DNA of 64,000 nt from NCBI RefSeq assembly GCF_029203305.1, contig NC_089464.1:1-64000 (forward strand), given 5' to 3'. Every line of letters begins with the position of its first letter. The stretch's first letter is position 1. This DNA comes from Yamadazyma tenuis (Eukaryota > Ascomycota > Pichiomycetes > Serinales > Debaryomycetaceae). The notes beneath the pieces are model-generated. The model did no database searches and was not told the origin of the DNA. It worked only from the letters and a program-made list of their open reading frames with translations. The position numbers and the translations under genes are program-made. This document shows positions 9,471 through 19,796 of the stretch, one piece after another.

Positions 9471-11009
9471 ATGTTATCCAACAAAGAATTATTCGAGTTA
9501 AACAAGAAGGCCGTCACCGAAGGCTTTAACATTAAACCAAGAGTAAACTACAATACTGTTGGGGGTGTTAATGGTCCATTGGTGATTTTGGACGATGTCA
9601 AGTTTCCTCGTTATAATGAAATTGTTAATTTAACTTTACCTGATGGTACCGTGAGAGCTGGTCAAGTCTTGGAAGTCAGGGGTAGCAAGGCCATTGTGCA
9701 AGTGTTTGAAGGTACTTCAGGTATTGATGTTAAGAAGACCAGGGTGGAATTTACTGGTAAAAGTATGAGAATCCCTGTGTCGGAGGATATGTTGGGAAGA
9801 ATCTTTGATGGTTCTGGTAGACCAATCGACAAAGGTCCAAAGATCTTTGCCGAAGATTACTTGGACATCAATGGATCTCCAATCAATCCATATGCTCGTA
9901 TTTACCCAGAAGAAATGATTTCCACCGGTATTTCTGCTATCGACACCATGAATTCTATTGCTAGAGGTCAAAAGATTCCAATTTTTTCTGCTTCGGGTTT
10001 ACCTCATAATGAAATTGCTGCTCAGATTTGTAGACAAGCTGGTTTGGTTAGACCTACCAAGGATGTTCATGATGGACATGAAGACAATTTCTCGATTGTT
10101 TTTGCTGCCATGGGGGCCAATTTGGAAACCTCAAGATTTTTCAAACAAGATTTCGAAGAAAATGGATCTTTGGAAAGAACCACTTTGTTCTTAAACTTGG
10201 CTAATGATCCAACCATTGAAAGAATCATTACCCCTCGTTTGGCCTTGACCACTGCTGAATATTTGGCTTATCAAACCGAGAGACATGTTTTGACAATCTT
10301 GACCGATATGTCTTCTTATGCTGATGCTTTGAGAGAAGTTTCTGCTGCTAGAGAAGAAGTTCCTGGTAGAAGAGGTTACCCAGGGTATATGTATACCGAT
10401 TTGTCTACCATCTACGAAAGAGCTGGTAGAGTTGATGGTAGAAACGGTTCCATTACTCAAATTCCTATTTTGTCCATGCCTAACGATGATATTACTCACC
10501 CTATTCCTGATTTAACTGGTTATATTACTGAAGGGCAAATCTTCGTTGATCGTCAATTGAGTAACAAGGGTATTTACCCCCCAATTAATGTGTTGCCTTC
10601 GTTGTCTCGTTTGATGAAGTCAGCTATTGGTGAAGGTATGACTAGAAAGGATCATGGTGATGTTTCTAATCAATTGTATGCCAAATATGCCATTGGTAGA
10701 GATGCTGCATCCATGAAGGCCGTTGTGGGTGAAGATGCTTTGTCTACTGAAGATAAATTGTCGTTGGAGTTCTTGGAGAAGTTTGAGAAGAATTTTATTG
10801 CCCAAGGTGCTTATGAAAACAGAACTGTTTTTGAATCGTTAGACTTGGCTTGGTCTTTATTGAGAATCTACCCCAAGGAAATGTTGAACAGAATTAGTCC
10901 AAAGATTTTGGCTGAGTTCTATGAAAGGGAAAGAGAACAAGAGGATGAGGATGATGAAGATGAAGAAGCGAAAACCGCTGATAAATCCCACGACTTGATT
11001 GACGCTTGA
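9471..11009 (+). CDS. VMA2: V-ATPase V1 subunit B
   Basis: 512 residues from ATG 9471 ([15 protein letters not shown]). The open frame reaches back to a TTG at 9405, but the homologues start at this Met. It is nearly collinear with S. cerevisiae Vma2: '[25 protein letters not shown]', the '[19 protein letters not shown]' nucleotide-site region, '[32 protein letters not shown]', and an acidic tail. It is the regulatory nucleotide-binding subunit of the V1 sector that acidifies the vacuole. Codon use is strongly biased to TTG-Leu, GGT-Gly and AGA-Arg with few CTG codons, typical of a highly expressed gene. It is convergent with ACO2 (209 bp apart). Confidence 0.98.
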   Translation: MLSNKELFELNKKAVTEGFNIKPRVNYNTVGGVNGPLVILDDVKFPRYNEIVNLTLPDGTVRAGQVLEVRGSKAIVQVFEGTSGIDVKKTRVEFTGKSMRIPVSEDMLGRIFDGSGRPIDKGPKIFAEDYLDINGSPINPYARIYPEEMISTGISAIDTMNSIARGQKIPIFSASGLPHNEIAAQICRQAGLVRPTKDVHDGHEDNFSIVFAAMGANLETSRFFKQDFEENGSLERTTLFLNLANDPTIERIITPRLALTTAEYLAYQTERHVLTILTDMSSYADALREVSAAREEVPGRRGYPGYMYTDLSTIYERAGRVDGRNGSITQIPILSMPNDDITHPIPDLTGYITEGQIFVDRQLSNKGIYPPINVLPSLSRLMKSAIGEGMTRKDHGDVSNQLYAKYAIGRDAASMKAVVGEDALSTEDKLSLEFLEKFEKNFIAQGAYENRTVFESLDLAWSLLRIYPKEMLNRISPKILAEFYEREREQEDEDDEDEEAKTADKSHDLIDA

Positions 11010-11218
11010 GGCTATTTAGAACAAAGTTGACAGTTATCATCTCATTACATCTCTATTATTACAATAGACACAGTTCACTTTTAGTTCACCCCTTTTATTA
11101 CAAAAGAATATTTTACTTTATATTTTTGTCATTAATACACTACAAAAATCTTTTCATTGACATGCTTCAAATTATTAATTCTGAACTCAATAGGGTTCTC
11201 TATATATACAATTATTGT

Positions 11219-13648
11219 TTACAATTTAGATTGAGCATTGGCAGCAGCTTGTTCTCTCTTGGTGTTACCAATAAAGTTAATGGCAGAACCTGCTTTGAAG
11301 AAGTCAACTTGATCCTTGGACATCGTGTGCTTGCACAAGATTTCAAACTCACCAGAGCCATCTTTCTTAGTGACCTTCATTCTTAAAGTACCACCGTTGT
11401 TACCGTCTTTGGCCATCATGTCTACTAAGTCAATAGTAGTTAACAAGTCACCAGCGACGATTTTATCGTAGTCAGCTTCATCGGCAAATGTCAATGGTAA
11501 CATACCTTGTTTCTTCAAGTTAGTTTCGTGAATTCTAGCAAATGATTTGACCAAAATGATTGAACCACCCAAGAATCTTGGAGATAATGCTGCATGTTCT
11601 CTGGCAGAACCTTCACCATAGTTGTGTTCAGCAACAACTATCCAAGGTCTTCCATCTTCTTTCCATTTCATCATTAATTCAGGAATTCCATATTTGTCAC
11701 CGTTTAAATCATAAGCAGTATTCACCTCACCAGTTTCCTTATTGACGGCTCCAATCAAGGTATTGTAGGAAATATTTTCCAAGTGACCCTTGTATTTCAA
11801 CCATGCCCCTGCAGCAGAAATGTGATCAGTGGTACATTTACCTTCCACCTTAACCAATACATTGGTACTTAATTCTTCACCAGACCATGCTTTGAAAGGT
11901 TCCAAGATTTGTAATCTATCAGAAGTTGGCGAGACACTGACAGAAACATCTGGCTGTGGTTGAGGATTTGGATCAGGGTAGAACTCTTTTCTTCCTGGGA
12001 TAAACCCTTGGTATGGTAATTCTTCGCCTACAGGAGGCTCGAATTTGAACTCCTTGCCGTTGTCCATTTTGATCGAGTCAGTGACAGGATTGAAGTCCAT
12101 GTCTCCCGAGTAGATCATGGCTGTGACCATGTCTGGCGAGGTCAAAAAGTTCATAGTGTTTCTGTTACCATCGTTTCTGGCTCTGAAGTTTCTGTTGAAA
12201 GAGGTGAAGATAGCATTACTTTCGTTGGAAGTTTTGGAAATATCACCTCTGTCCCATTGACCGATACAAGGACCGCAAGCATTAGCCAACACAATTGCTC
12301 CATTCTTTTCAAACGTCTCGATTAAACCATCTCTTTCGATAGTAGCTCTGATTTGCTCTGAACCAGGAGTCACAAAAAATGGAATCTTTGGTCTTAAACC
12401 CACAGCTTCGGCCTGTCTCATGAGGGAGGCAGCTCTACTCATATCTTGGTACGAAGAGTTGGTACAAGAACCAATCAAACCAGCAGACACTTTTCCAGGC
12501 CAACTTTCTTTCCTTGCGGTTTCGCCAAATTGTGAAATGGGAGTAGACAAATCGGGAGTGAAAGGACCGTTGACATGAGGTTCCAATTCCGACAAGTTGA
12601 TTTCAATCACCTTGTCGTATTCGGCACCGGCATCGGCGGTCAAGAAGTTGAATTTGCTGTTGGCAATGTCTGCCAAATCTGCAATTGGGCCTCTGTTCGT
12701 TTGGTGCAAGTAACGACGATGAGCATCTTGGTATGGGAAAGTGGAGGTGGTGGCTCCGATTTCAGCTCCCATGTTACAGATGGTGGCCATACCGGTGCAA
12801 GACAAGGTTTGGACACCCTCACCAAAGTATTCAACAATGAACCCAGTTCCACCTCTGACCGTTAAAACTCCAGCCAACTTGGTGATAACATCTTTAGGAG
12901 ATGACCAGCCAGACAATTGACCCGTCAACTTGACTCCCAATACACGAGGAGCTTTCAACTCCCAAGGAGTTCCCGTTAACGCATCGACCGCATCGGCACC
13001 ACCCACTCCGATGGCAATGGCACCAAGACCACCAGCATTAGGAGTATGAGAGTCGGTACCAAGCATCATTAAACCAGGAACAGAGAAGTTCTCTAATACA
13101 ATCTGGTGGATGATACCCGAACCAGGACCCCAAAACTGGATACCATACTTTTCTCCACAACTTTGAAGGAAATCAAATACTTCCTTATTGGTGGCTATAG
13201 AAGCGATTAAATCGTCATCAGCTCCTTCTTTCCCGACGATCAAATGGTCACAGTGAATAGATGCCGGCACCGCTGTGTTTGGCATGCCACATGTCATAAA
13301 CTGCAATAAAGCGGTTTGGGCTGATGCATCTTGCATAGCGACTCTGTCAGGATTTAACTTAAGGTAGATCTGACCTCTGATGTTAGCCAAGTCACCACCA
13401 GTGGAACCCAAGCTTTCTTCGGGGTCACAAAGATGCGAATATAAGATTTTTTCGGCCAACGTTAAAGGCTTGTTGCCAACGATCTGTGAGACTTTGTTCA
13501 AGTTATGGATTAACTTTTCATAAGGTGGAGCTCTGGATTTGTATTCTTCAGGAACCACAAATGCCCCGGTAACTGATGCCAGGGTTGCCAAGGTTCTTGC
13601 ATATTCAAGATGTCTGAGGCTTCTTAGCGAAGTTCTAGCTCTCAACAT
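11219..13648 (-). CDS. ACO2: Mitochondrial aconitase 2 (lysine pathway homocitrate dehydratase)
   Basis: 809 residues from ATG at 13648. It follows S. cerevisiae Aco2 rather than Aco1 along its whole length, for example 'TLAEKILYSHLCDPEES', 'GKCTTDHISAAGAWLKYKGHLENISYNTLIGA' and the C-terminal 'HTMSKDQVDFFKAGSAIN'. The [4Fe-4S] ligands are Cys395 (GSCTNSS), Cys458 and Cys461 (ACGPC). The first 20-25 residues are rich in Arg/Ser/Leu without acids, a mitochondrial presequence. In yeast Aco2 dehydrates homocitrate in lysine biosynthesis. The promoter holds Gcn4- and Leu3-type sites and a 16-bp tandem repeat (separate entries), which fits amino-acid control. Confidence 0.95.
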   Translation of the reverse strand: MLRARTSLRSLRHLEYARTLATLASVTGAFVVPEEYKSRAPPYEKLIHNLNKVSQIVGNKPLTLAEKILYSHLCDPEESLGSTGGDLANIRGQIYLKLNPDRVAMQDASAQTALLQFMTCGMPNTAVPASIHCDHLIVGKEGADDDLIASIATNKEVFDFLQSCGEKYGIQFWGPGSGIIHQIVLENFSVPGLMMLGTDSHTPNAGGLGAIAIGVGGADAVDALTGTPWELKAPRVLGVKLTGQLSGWSSPKDVITKLAGVLTVRGGTGFIVEYFGEGVQTLSCTGMATICNMGAEIGATTSTFPYQDAHRRYLHQTNRGPIADLADIANSKFNFLTADAGAEYDKVIEINLSELEPHVNGPFTPDLSTPISQFGETARKESWPGKVSAGLIGSCTNSSYQDMSRAASLMRQAEAVGLRPKIPFFVTPGSEQIRATIERDGLIETFEKNGAIVLANACGPCIGQWDRGDISKTSNESNAIFTSFNRNFRARNDGNRNTMNFLTSPDMVTAMIYSGDMDFNPVTDSIKMDNGKEFKFEPPVGEELPYQGFIPGRKEFYPDPNPQPQPDVSVSVSPTSDRLQILEPFKAWSGEELSTNVLVKVEGKCTTDHISAAGAWLKYKGHLENISYNTLIGAVNKETGEVNTAYDLNGDKYGIPELMMKWKEDGRPWIVVAEHNYGEGSAREHAALSPRFLGGSIILVKSFARIHETNLKKQGMLPLTFADEADYDKIVAGDLLTTIDLVDMMAKDGNNGGTLRMKVTKKDGSGEFEILCKHTMSKDQVDFFKAGSAINFIGNTKREQAAANAQSKL

Positions 13649-13668
13649 ACTGCTCTAAGATAGGATTT

Positions 13669-13700
13669 TTCAATGAGAATTGATTTCAATGAGAATTGAT
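13669..13700. repeat. Perfect 16-bp tandem repeat in the ACO2 promoter
   Basis: TTCAATGAGAATTGAT occurs twice back to back (13669-13684 and 13685-13700), 21-52 bp upstream of the ACO2 start codon, probably in or next to the 5' leader. Confidence 0.85.
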
Positions 13701-13719
13701 TCACATCGAGCGCGGCCGA

Positions 13720-13724
13720 CCAAT
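13720..13724 (+). promoter_or_regulatory. CCAAT box (HAP complex type)
   Basis: CCAAT about 72 bp upstream of the ACO2 ATG, in a GC-rich context (GCGGCCGACCAATGG). The Hap2/3/5 complex binds CCAAT at respiratory and iron-sulphur genes, and HAP3 itself is in this window. A five-base site alone is weak evidence. Confidence 0.4.
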
Positions 13725-13770
13725 GGAAAAGTCCGCGAAACTGCTTACAAGGGAAGAATCTTGTAGATTA

Positions 13771-13777
13771 TGACTCA
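13771..13777 (+). promoter_or_regulatory. Gcn4-type site TGACTCA upstream of ACO2
   Basis: The exact Gcn4/AP-1 consensus TGACTCA lies about 123 bp upstream of the ACO2 start. Lysine biosynthesis is a classical Gcn4 target, so the site fits the Aco2 role. The downstream end of CDC25 is 156 bp further on, so the site can only serve ACO2. Confidence 0.6.
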
Positions 13778-13847
13778 AAGCGCACTTTGGCTCATCGTGA
13801 CACAAAACCGAGAGAGCCCTTCTGGCGCACCGCCTACACCCTCCGGC

Positions 13848-13857
13848 CCGGTACCGG
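13848..13857. promoter_or_regulatory. Leu3-type palindrome CCGGTACCGG
   Basis: A perfect 10-bp palindrome matching the Leu3 consensus CCGGNNCCGG, about 200 bp upstream of the ACO2 start codon. Leu3 controls branched-chain amino-acid genes. A site at a lysine-pathway gene would be an unusual assignment. Confidence 0.5.
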
Positions 13858-13932
13858 ATGCGTCTAGCTCAAGATATAATACATAATCGTTATTACATAG
13901 TATACATAGTGGTATACATAGCTAAATGGTAT

Positions 13933-16900
13933 TCAATTGTTTTCACGGGGCTGGATCACGCAACTCAACTTCCAGGCCCGATCCTCCTCTTTCTTGTTCA
14001 ATTGGCATACCTTCCATATTTCTAAAAGAATGAGCTCTTGCATGCATGACACTGGGATGATGGTGTAATCATCACCTTCTCCTGAGGGAGTAGGCCTGTC
14101 GTACCCGATTTGTAAACTTTCGATATCGGCGATGATCCTTGCGGTTTTCAAGTACTTGTCAATATTGATCAATTTCTTGTTCAAGAAGTCATTTGCTTGT
14201 CTGAATTTTGGATTACCATCAGTAACAAACGTCAAATCTTGCAAGAAAAGAGAAAAGTAAGGAACGGTGGGAATATTGTACTCATTGGCCACCAAGAAGT
14301 TTCTTAATTTGGCTCTGTACACTCTGTAATTTTTATCTGGATGAATAATGCCTGATAAATATTCGTGTAATTCCTTGTACTTGTCGGACAAATCACTCCA
14401 TAATTTGGAAATTCGGGTGATTAGATGTGATTGTAAGGAAGTGATAATGGCTGCCAATGAGTTGAAATTTCTCAAGTAAAGACATGAAATGGCCACTTTC
14501 AACCATGTCTTGACAATGTTCAATCTCATTTTGTGGTTGATCTTAGGTTGCAAAACCGATTCAATCACGTAACCCGAAAGACAATTGGTGAACAATATCG
14601 ATTGTCTTACGTGTGGGGCCAACTTCAAATGAGCTCTTTTGGAAGTGTAATTGTCATTAAGAAGCTCCTCTGGTTTGATGGAACAAAAGATAGTTGATTC
14701 AATCAATGTCAATTGTTTAGCAAGCTCTAACCCATTAAAGTCCAATAAGTTGGGTCTATAATTGGACAACACCCAGCTTTGGTCACATGCCTCGTACCAG
14801 TTTGGAATAAGGGTTTTAATGTCCATGGGAATAAAGATCTTGGGGTTGATATAGTTGTTGGGGCACCAGCCGTTCCCTATAATGGCTCTGTACGTTAAAA
14901 TCAACTTCTCAATAGTAGAGATGTTGGCCTTCGTTAACAAGGAGCTGGAAGAAGATGTCTGATTGCCAATACCCAATGGTAACGACAAGTTTATCGACTT
15001 GAGGGACGTGGAAGTAGAAGAGTTGGTGTTGATTTTACTCAATTCGTAGCCATCCACCATCGAATACCTAGCAGTGATATCATTGGTAGCTTCAGTGAGA
15101 GAGTTCTTTCTGTTCAACCGGGTAGCCGTGATACTCCTGGTAACTAATTGCTTACCTTGCCTTTGTTTTTTCGCTTGTTTTTGATCTTCTGTTACAGGTT
15201 TGGAAAACAACCGAGAGGCCACTTCCAACAACTTCATCGAGTCCAATGGCAAAAACTGGGAGATTCCTTCGTTGAAGAAGTTAATCAAGGTAGGTAATAG
15301 TGAATAGTCCAACTCGTGGTTCCAGTAACTCTCCAACCACAATTGAAACATCTTCGAGATTAATCTTCTTCTGTTCTTGATCTTCAACTCCAAGTTGATG
15401 TTATTATCTCCCGGTACCTTGGCGTACGAGTTAGACATGTCAAATCTGGAGATCAACTCCTCGATCAAATCTGGCCCTGATGCAAAGCTTCTGAAACAAA
15501 TGAAAAACGTGGAAACAAAAAAATATTCAGGAGGGGTGTTTTCATTAGTCAAGGTGTACACTAATCCTCTAAAAGATGCTCCCAACAAATTACCTCTCGC
15601 ATCGACGAGTAACTCATTTTCCATCTTCAAGTCGTCAGCAGTCGACTCCGTGTGAGTGAACTTGGCGAATTCCTTATCTTTGCTGAATTCGCCATCGATG
15701 TCTGTCAACAATACATCATGTAACAATCCAGCCCCACCAGGAGTTATCCCCAATTCACCAGTTTTACCGAATCTCATCATGGAGAAACGGTTACTGGCAT
15801 TTCTGGCAGTTGGTTTCATGGTTCTCAATTGACGGTTTCTAATAGTATTAGACTCGGCAATACCAAGACTACATCTTCTAATGAACTCTGACGGCTCGAT
15901 TCTCATTTCAGCATAGTCTGGGTATGATCTTTGAGCGTTCAACTTGAAGTTTCCAGTGATCTCAAGTAATCTTCTAATCGATGAAACAGTGCCTCCAATA
16001 GCCCTCATCATCTTAGAAGCGATCTGGATCAACTCACCCCCTTCGTGGGTATAAAAGTATTCTGTATTTGAAAGGTTGGATTTCTTAGATTCCACATGGT
16101 ATCTTTGATCATCAATTGTTTCATTCAAGGTCTTCACTACTAAGCTTTTAACTGCTGTTACCAAGTCACTCACCAAAGACAACAATGAGTCCAATGAGTT
16201 ATCCAAATCAGCAGGCTTTTCAGAAGAGAAGTCCGATCCAGTTTTGGATATAAACAACAATTCCCTTAAAAGTAAGATGATTTGGTGAGTTAAAGTCTCT
16301 AGAAGATCACATCCCACTGAATTATGTTCAATCAAGTCCAATCGTCCAACAATCATGCCCAAGTATGAATATAAGACGCCATTAATTTCTGTAACTCTTT
16401 GTTTGGCCAAAGGAGGAGTATCCAATAGCTTATAGCTGTTCATGTCGTTCTGCAACTTTTTTTCACTTTCCTTCTTGATGATTTGTTTGCTTTCAATGGA
16501 CCACAATTGCAAGAATGCTATGGCTCTTCTTACGACCTGGAATACCATCAAAGTTAACACCTCGATCTTATAATAATCAGACGTTCCTTTGAAGTCATTT
16601 GCCTTCTTCATAAGATTATACCAATCAGCCAATAAGATCTTTCTAGCTTTTCTCACGATTGGTCTCTTGGTGACAATTTCGTTAGACCTGGATAAACAGT
16701 CGGTTTCTTGTAAAAGGACCCGGACACCATCTCTAATGGAGTTAACCACTCGTATAGAAAAGGTATATTTACCCTTCCGAGTCTTGTGAGAAAGAGGATT
16801 CACCAAAAACCTTCCACAAGCATTGAATAACGGTTTGAGGAAATGGTTATTTGGAATTCTACCCTCGTCTATCTCATCGTCCACATCATCTGAATCGTCG

Positions 16901-18273
16901 TAGTCGTCATTTCCATCGTCAATAGCAAATTTAAAGTAGTTCATTGGAACCCAGCCTCTTTGCAACGATTCTATTAAAGTCACCTCACCCCATCCGGACT
17001 CGTCAATCGTGTGCACCACGGCCATATCGTCCTTTTCGAAAGGTAAGCAGATAGAAGCATCGGCCTTCGATTGCAAAGTCGAAGAGTCAAAAGGATGCAA
17101 AGCTCGGACAAAAAGAGAAGAAAGATCTTCATCTTCTGCACTGGCATCAGTGTCAGTTTTTGTTTGGCTCGTGTCAGTTCCCACCGTTTTACTGTCATCT
17201 GTGAAACTGGATTTGGGCTCTTCGGTGTAAGTAATGTTCAAGCCAGGAGTCAGGTTTAAGTGTTCTTCAGAATGGTATGGCTTTACAAGGTCACCTCTGA
17301 CAGGAACGTCGTCATTGTAGATAGCAATAGATTGGTTTCTGATGATCTTCAATGGCACAGGCTTTGTGTTGGACAAGCTGTAGGAACTTTTGGAAACCGG
17401 TTGTTTGTTGAAGTAGAAGTTATTGGAATCCTGAGAGACCGACTCATTGTCGGGCAAAGTCTGCGAAAAGTCGTTATTCTCGTTACTTATGAGACTCGAT
17501 CGGTTGCTGATGGTGCTGACGTCCGACTCGTCGGGCCTAATGACCGAATTCTCTCTCACGAGTTCTCTATGGTCGTCCATATCGTCTTCCCCATCGTACT
17601 CATTGTCACTGATGGCCAACGTCTCGTTGATCTTGTTGTAGTATACACTGGTTCTGTTGTGGGCAGCACTGGCTTCGTTGTAACTGGTTCTGACGTTATT
17701 GGTGAACTTATTCATAAATCGTTGAGAGTCGTTGGATGAGTTGTTATTTGAGGTCTGAAGCGTGGTCGATAACCGCTTGAACTTCAGGCTCATATTCTGC
17801 TGGGGAAGGTAGTTGAGATCGAGGTGGCCGGTGCTCTCGCTGTGGAATATCGGGTTATTGCCCAATATCGGGGTTTGGTCTTCAAGAATGTCACCATATG
17901 TATCTGGCTGTGGAAGCTTGGGAGTGGCATCGTCATCTTCGTAGTCGTACATAATGGCGTCGCTGGACGCGACGTGGCCCATCACGGCCGTAGAATCGGT
18001 GATATCATTGAGGTCTTCGGTGCTGTCGTTACGCAATAACGAGCGGTTGATGGATGTAAAGCTCGGGTTGCTTTCATTGAACTGTTCGGAGGCCGTCTCG
18101 TAGAGGTGGTACTGCTCATCACCAGTGGTATCTTCGTCTTCTTCAAGAATTGGCTGTTCCGAAGTCTGGAACCCTGCTTCTGACTCTAATTGAGAGTACA
18201 CCGATGAGGTGGTACTAAAATGGGCACTGTTGGTATCAGGTGCCCCTGGAGGTTTCACCGGATTACTGTACAT
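13933..18273 (-). CDS. CDC25: Ras guanine-nucleotide exchange factor Cdc25
   Basis: 1446 residues from ATG at 18273. The N-terminal 380 residues are Ser/Asn/Asp-rich and disordered. An SH3 domain lies at about 386-450 (ALHPFDSS...GWGEVT...GWVPMNYFK). A Ras-GEF N-terminal (REM) module lies near 890-1020 (LLGASFRGLVYTLTNEN...FFICFRSFASG), and the catalytic Cdc25 domain occupies about the last 250 residues (LIESTIFCSIKPEEL...RNFNSLAAIITSLQS...VPYFSLFLQDLTF). This order is that of S. cerevisiae Cdc25 and Candida CSC25, which activate Ras upstream of adenylate cyclase. It is divergent from the tRNA-Leu/ECM32 block and tandem with ACO2. Confidence 0.95.
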   Translation of the reverse strand: MYSNPVKPPGAPDTNSAHFSTTSSVYSQLESEAGFQTSEQPILEEDEDTTGDEQYHLYETASEQFNESNPSFTSINRSLLRNDSTEDLNDITDSTAVMGHVASSDAIMYDYEDDDATPKLPQPDTYGDILEDQTPILGNNPIFHSESTGHLDLNYLPQQNMSLKFKRLSTTLQTSNNNSSNDSQRFMNKFTNNVRTSYNEASAAHNRTSVYYNKINETLAISDNEYDGEDDMDDHRELVRENSVIRPDESDVSTISNRSSLISNENNDFSQTLPDNESVSQDSNNFYFNKQPVSKSSYSLSNTKPVPLKIIRNQSIAIYNDDVPVRGDLVKPYHSEEHLNLTPGLNITYTEEPKSSFTDDSKTVGTDTSQTKTDTDASAEDEDLSSLFVRALHPFDSSTLQSKADASICLPFEKDDMAVVHTIDESGWGEVTLIESLQRGWVPMNYFKFAIDDGNDDYDDSDDVDDEIDEGRIPNNHFLKPLFNACGRFLVNPLSHKTRKGKYTFSIRVVNSIRDGVRVLLQETDCLSRSNEIVTKRPIVRKARKILLADWYNLMKKANDFKGTSDYYKIEVLTLMVFQVVRRAIAFLQLWSIESKQIIKKESEKKLQNDMNSYKLLDTPPLAKQRVTEINGVLYSYLGMIVGRLDLIEHNSVGCDLLETLTHQIILLLRELLFISKTGSDFSSEKPADLDNSLDSLLSLVSDLVTAVKSLVVKTLNETIDDQRYHVESKKSNLSNTEYFYTHEGGELIQIASKMMRAIGGTVSSIRRLLEITGNFKLNAQRSYPDYAEMRIEPSEFIRRCSLGIAESNTIRNRQLRTMKPTARNASNRFSMMRFGKTGELGITPGGAGLLHDVLLTDIDGEFSKDKEFAKFTHTESTADDLKMENELLVDARGNLLGASFRGLVYTLTNENTPPEYFFVSTFFICFRSFASGPDLIEELISRFDMSNSYAKVPGDNNINLELKIKNRRRLISKMFQLWLESYWNHELDYSLLPTLINFFNEGISQFLPLDSMKLLEVASRLFSKPVTEDQKQAKKQRQGKQLVTRSITATRLNRKNSLTEATNDITARYSMVDGYELSKINTNSSTSTSLKSINLSLPLGIGNQTSSSSSLLTKANISTIEKLILTYRAIIGNGWCPNNYINPKIFIPMDIKTLIPNWYEACDQSWVLSNYRPNLLDFNGLELAKQLTLIESTIFCSIKPEELLNDNYTSKRAHLKLAPHVRQSILFTNCLSGYVIESVLQPKINHKMRLNIVKTWLKVAISCLYLRNFNSLAAIITSLQSHLITRISKLWSDLSDKYKELHEYLSGIIHPDKNYRVYRAKLRNFLVANEYNIPTVPYFSLFLQDLTFVTDGNPKFRQANDFLNKKLINIDKYLKTARIIADIESLQIGYDRPTPSGEGDDYTIIPVSCMQELILLEIWKVCQLNKKEEDRAWKLSCVIQPRENN

Positions 18274-19123
18274 GTATAAGGTGGTTGATATGCTGTAGAG
18301 TATCTAATCAGGGGATATCAGCATAGAAAGCAAAAAAAACAGTTGGCTTTTGTAGAAAATAACGTTCCCTCCTGAACACAGCTAGTTCGTTGATCTAAAA
18401 AAAAAGACCTCCTACCGCAACGCGAGGCGCGTTTGGGACGAATATGAGCGTAATCAGGGAAAAACAAACAACCTGTTGCACCAAATTAGACACGTCTACC
18501 GTAAGCAGTATGGGAGGCGATATGTGGGAATAAGCGATACGAGAGAATTCGGGTCCACAGCCATCGACTAAGCTATCGACTCGTGGACCCGACTAATTAT
18601 ACTAATTACTTTACCGCTTTAGGGGCCGATGCCAATATACTATGCACGGCTGATGTGGATGAAAGCGCCTGGGAAGCTGTAATACAATGGAATGTTGTGG
18701 TTTGGGGTTCGAGGTCTTGGGGGTCCATTTTCTAGATTCGTGTTGCATAAGATGACTTTGAGAAAAGGGGCAACTTTAATCCCTAAAATATCCATGTTGT
18801 AAATCTCAGGTTTTCAGTTGATCCTTCGGTATTTGAACACCTTTAAACAAATATGCTCGGCAAATCAAGAATTGTACATGTTTTATTGTTAAGATATGTA
18901 CGTGTCATGATGAAGTGAACATCGAGTCTATGCAGTATTTCAATGGATTTCGGATTTATCTCAAGCTGGTATCGACGTTGTCTACATTCTATTCCTAACC
19001 TCGCTACTGTATATAAGTTCCCAGTCAATTACTATTAGTGGCCTTGATAAAAGGATCGAGCCAGGCTTGTGTCGCGGGATGGTGTCAGAACTCGTCCAAG
19101 ATAAATTAACTCACCAAAAATAA
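18274..19123. other. CDC25 upstream region
   Basis: An 850-bp gap. It holds the CDC25 promoter, A-rich runs near 18333 and 18398, and the inverted repeat listed next. No gene or RNA was recognised. The only frame (18843-19028, -) is short and unremarkable. Confidence 0.6.
18550..18591. repeat. 9-bp inverted repeat with direct repeats in the loop
   Basis: CGGGTCCAC at 18550-18558 is exactly complementary to GTGGACCCG at 18583-18591. The 24-base loop contains ATCGACT twice (18563-18569 and 18575-18581). It could be a hairpin or a dimeric regulator site about 280-320 bp upstream of CDC25. Confidence 0.7.
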
Positions 19124-19207
19124 TGAAGGATGCGAGGTTCGAACTCGCGCGGAGAACTCTCCAACAGATCTTAAGTCTGCCGCCTTAGACCACTCGGCCA
19201 ACCCTCC
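19124..19207 (-). tRNA. tRNA-Leu (anticodon UAA)
   Basis: 84-nt class-II tRNA on the minus strand. The acceptor GGAGGGT pairs with ATCCTTC and the discriminator is A. The A box is TGGCCGAGTGG and the B box GTTCGAACC. The anticodon loop CTTAAGA gives UAA, flanked by GCAGA/TCTGT. A long variable arm is present. There is no intron. A run of five T follows on the minus strand. Confidence 0.95.
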
Positions 19208-19796
19208 TGAATAAGCTTGTATTTGGCAATGTCAGTATATGATGAAAAGTTATTGCATTATAGGCTTATTTGGAGTAAGTGTTGAATAAACATGGCACAT
19301 CCAATTGTGAGAAGTATCAGGAGAATTCTTGAGGTAGCTACCTTTTAGTATACCATTAATGGGGTACTTTTCATAGTTCTACTGAAATTGCTAAATCGGG
19401 AAGTAAAAGGAACTTCTGAAACATGTGTGGTAGAATAAAGACCTACTAGGTTGTAGACGAGAAACATGAATTCAAGTATAGATGCACCAGAAATTTCCCC
19501 TCGTATTATCAATCAAGGGGATAATAGCGTATCAATCCGAAAACTGTCTGAGTTTACACCAAATCCAGCAATATTTCTACAGAGTTTGTTCAAATTATAT
19601 TATCTATCCAAGTGTCTCTCCATAGGATTCTGGAATCAAGATCACCATATTGTCATATTCTTTAAAGGAGATTCCGAACATCCCAATTCTTCATCCGAAA
19701 ATACTTTTAAAATAGTTTGTCGTTGCCGACTGTTTAGAGATTTCCAAGGCTGCAATCGCATCTTTCGCAGTAAGAAAAATTACCACATCTACCATC
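19208..19796. other. ECM32 upstream region
   Basis: 589 bp between the tRNA-Leu and ECM32. An ATG-initiated frame of 119 codons (19466-19825) overlaps the ECM32 start in another frame. It has no recognisable similarity and is probably chance or leader sequence. Nothing else was seen. Confidence 0.5.
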
